Notes under the pieces: model-generated
Seen by the model: only the letters and a program-made list of their open reading frames with translations
The model's database searches: none
What the model was told of the DNA's origin: nothing
Source: Flavobacterium nitrogenifigens
GTDB lineage: Bacteria; Bacteroidota; Bacteroidia; Flavobacteriales; Flavobacteriaceae
DNA: 64,000 nucleotides
Assembly: GCF_003254565.1 (NCBI RefSeq)
Contig: NZ_QJRI01000166.1
Location: 1-64,000 of the forward strand
Reading direction: 5' to 3'
Position numbers and translations under genes: made by a program
Shown: one piece after another, positions 62,934-64,000 of the stretch
Layout of the letters: every line of letters begins with the position of its first letter
How positions within the stretch are numbered: the stretch's first letter is position 1

Positions 62934-64000
62934 TTAGCTTTTAGATTCTTTTACAATTTCCATATTTCCGTCATTTTGTTTTACAATTTTCCAATCAGGA
63001 TTTAACTCTATTTCGTAAAATTCGTTTGTAACTCTTGTTCCTTCAATTTTAGAAGGAAGCGGAAAAACAAAATAAGTTTTGCCATCTTTATCATAACTTA
63101 AAATACCAGCTTTTCCCAATTGATTTTTCCCTTCGATAGTAGCAAAATTTCCAAAGTTATTTCCCGATTTATCACGCCCTTTAATACTAGAATACACAAT
63201 TCCTTTATCATTTAAAGTTAGCGTTCCATTCATATTAAAAGTGCGTCCGTAATGGTCAATATCGGTAAGAGCGACTTTTAGGATTGGTTTATTGATTAGC
63301 AATTTGGAGTAATAAGAAATCAGCTTTTTTTGTTCTTCTTTCCGAGCAATTTCTTGTTTGTTTATTTCGATAAAATTATTTCTGGATTTGGCTAATTGTA
63401 GTTGCTTTTTAGTGATAGTTAATTTTGATTTTAAAATCATAACTTCATAAATATCAGCGAAATTATAAATTTTATCTAAACTTTTTCTCCAAGTAATATT
63501 CAAATAGTCAAAAATCAATCCATAGGCTGGTCCTGTGGCATAGGGAAAAGGTCTGGTGTAGGTTTTTGCTTCTTCTCGCTGGTTAATTTCTTCTATAGCT
63601 TTTTCATATTTATTGTCATAAGAAGAGAGAACTAAACCAGTATAATTTGCCAAGCCTTCCAACGTTTCTATTTCCAGTTCATCATTCAGATATTTTGAAT
63701 ATTGATGCTGTCTTTCTTTTCGAAAAAGAACAGCATCTTTTAAATAATTTTTAACCTCATTGATATTTCTTTTTTCGATAACAGCTTTCAAAGTATTTTT
63801 TAATGCCTGATATTCCAATCTCAATAAAATGCGTGCATTGGTTTCGTCAAGATATTCAATCGGGTTTCCATTAAACTTTCGATACTTCATTTGAAGCAAA
63901 TGAAACAACTCATGAATAATCGTTGCACTTTTATCGTCCAGATAATTATTCAGAACCGTGGCATATTCTTTCCCTTCATACTTTTGTGTGGTATTGACAA
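62934..64000 (-). CDS. Gluzincin-type zinc metallopeptidase, N-terminus outside the window
   Basis: The frame runs from the right edge to the stop at 62934; about 354 residues are visible. Near the edge is TIIHELFHLLQM, giving the HExxH zinc motif (HELFH). About 85 residues on, LEIETLEGLANYTGL supplies the likely third ligand (E) in a form seen in M1/M48-like gluzincins. A helical region follows, then a C-terminal beta domain of about 120 residues (IDHYGRTFNMNGTLTLNDKG onward). A TTG at 63906-63908 starts the longest frame after that motif, but it would cut HExxH, so the gene must begin to the right. The family is not resolved. It converges on the MscS gene. Confidence 0.75.
   Translation of the reverse strand, partial: VNTTQKYEGKEYATVLNNYLDDKSATIIHELFHLLQMKYRKFNGNPIEYLDETNARILLRLEYQALKNTLKAVIEKRNINEVKNYLKDAVLFRKERQHQYSKYLNDELEIETLEGLANYTGLVLSSYDNKYEKAIEEINQREEAKTYTRPFPYATGPAYGLIFDYLNITWRKSLDKIYNFADIYEVMILKSKLTITKKQLQLAKSRNNFIEINKQEIARKEEQKKLISYYSKLLINKPILKVALTDIDHYGRTFNMNGTLTLNDKGIVYSSIKGRDKSGNNFGNFATIEGKNQLGKAGILSYDKDGKTYFVFPLPSKIEGTRVTNEFYEIELNPDWKIVKQNDGNMEIVKESKS

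Noticed and set aside
1-64000. tRNA, rRNA or riboswitch genes
   Set aside because: I found no cloverleaf-like or conserved rRNA stretch, and no recognisable riboswitch core upstream of bioB or other metabolic genes; a covariance-model search would be needed to exclude them.

Overview
The window looks like a chromosomal segment of a Flavobacterium-type Bacteroidota, probably a soil- or plant-associated glycan and protein degrader. The evidence is an AT-rich sequence, three SusC/SusD pairs, a secreted protease with a type IX secretion C-terminal domain, Bacteroidota-style promoters (TAnnTTTG at -7) and dispersed palindromic intergenic repeats. I saw no rRNA, tRNA, CRISPR array or prophage.

Layout. 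(1) 1-2000: the end of a REP-associated (Y1) transposase, a cluster of REP-like palindromes, and two small orphan genes, one overlapping a possible toxin C-terminal remnant. (2) 2013-3002: bioB, followed by four tandem copies of a repeat of about 186 bp. (3) 4040-15666: a divergent glycan locus with SusC, SusD and two unassigned six-hairpin glycosidases on the minus strand and a GH36 alpha-galactosidase on the plus strand. (4) 16368-35127: a second polysaccharide utilization locus controlled by an ECF sigma/FecR pair, with an STN-bearing SusC, SusD, a GH43-GH35 fusion, two more GH35 enzymes and a GH2 enzyme. This suite fits a galactan or arabinogalactan-type substrate. (5) 35631-57721: an AraC regulator followed by a complete trans-4-hydroxy-L-proline to 2-oxoglutarate pathway (epimerase, FAD oxidase, deaminase, semialdehyde dehydrogenase). 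It is linked to proline-specific peptidases (aminopeptidase P, DPP IV, a second M24 peptidase, an S37 tripeptidyl peptidase), a third SusC/SusD pair and a large M43 metalloprotease. (6) 58059-64000: an L,D-transpeptidase-like protein, a zinc alcohol dehydrogenase, two tandem isoleucine-rich leader peptides each followed by a terminator, an orphan IlvN-like ACT protein, an MscS channel and the 3' part of a gluzincin metallopeptidase gene.

The most interesting reading is that regions 3-5 form a large utilization island for hydroxyproline-rich material. Region 5 alone would take a Pro/Hyp-rich protein (collagen or gelatin, or plant hydroxyproline-rich glycoprotein) from secreted proteolysis through outer-membrane uptake to central metabolism. 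The adjacent galactosidase/arabinosidase loci would suit the glycans of plant arabinogalactan proteins or extensins. A recurring intergenic motif close to GGGTAATATAGTATCAG lies upstream of genes in regions 3 and 5 and could be a common control site.

The second notable system is the tandem isoleucine leader/attenuator pair at 59962-60226 upstream of the IlvN-like gene. Product assignments rest on motifs and family resemblance read by eye; no database search was run.
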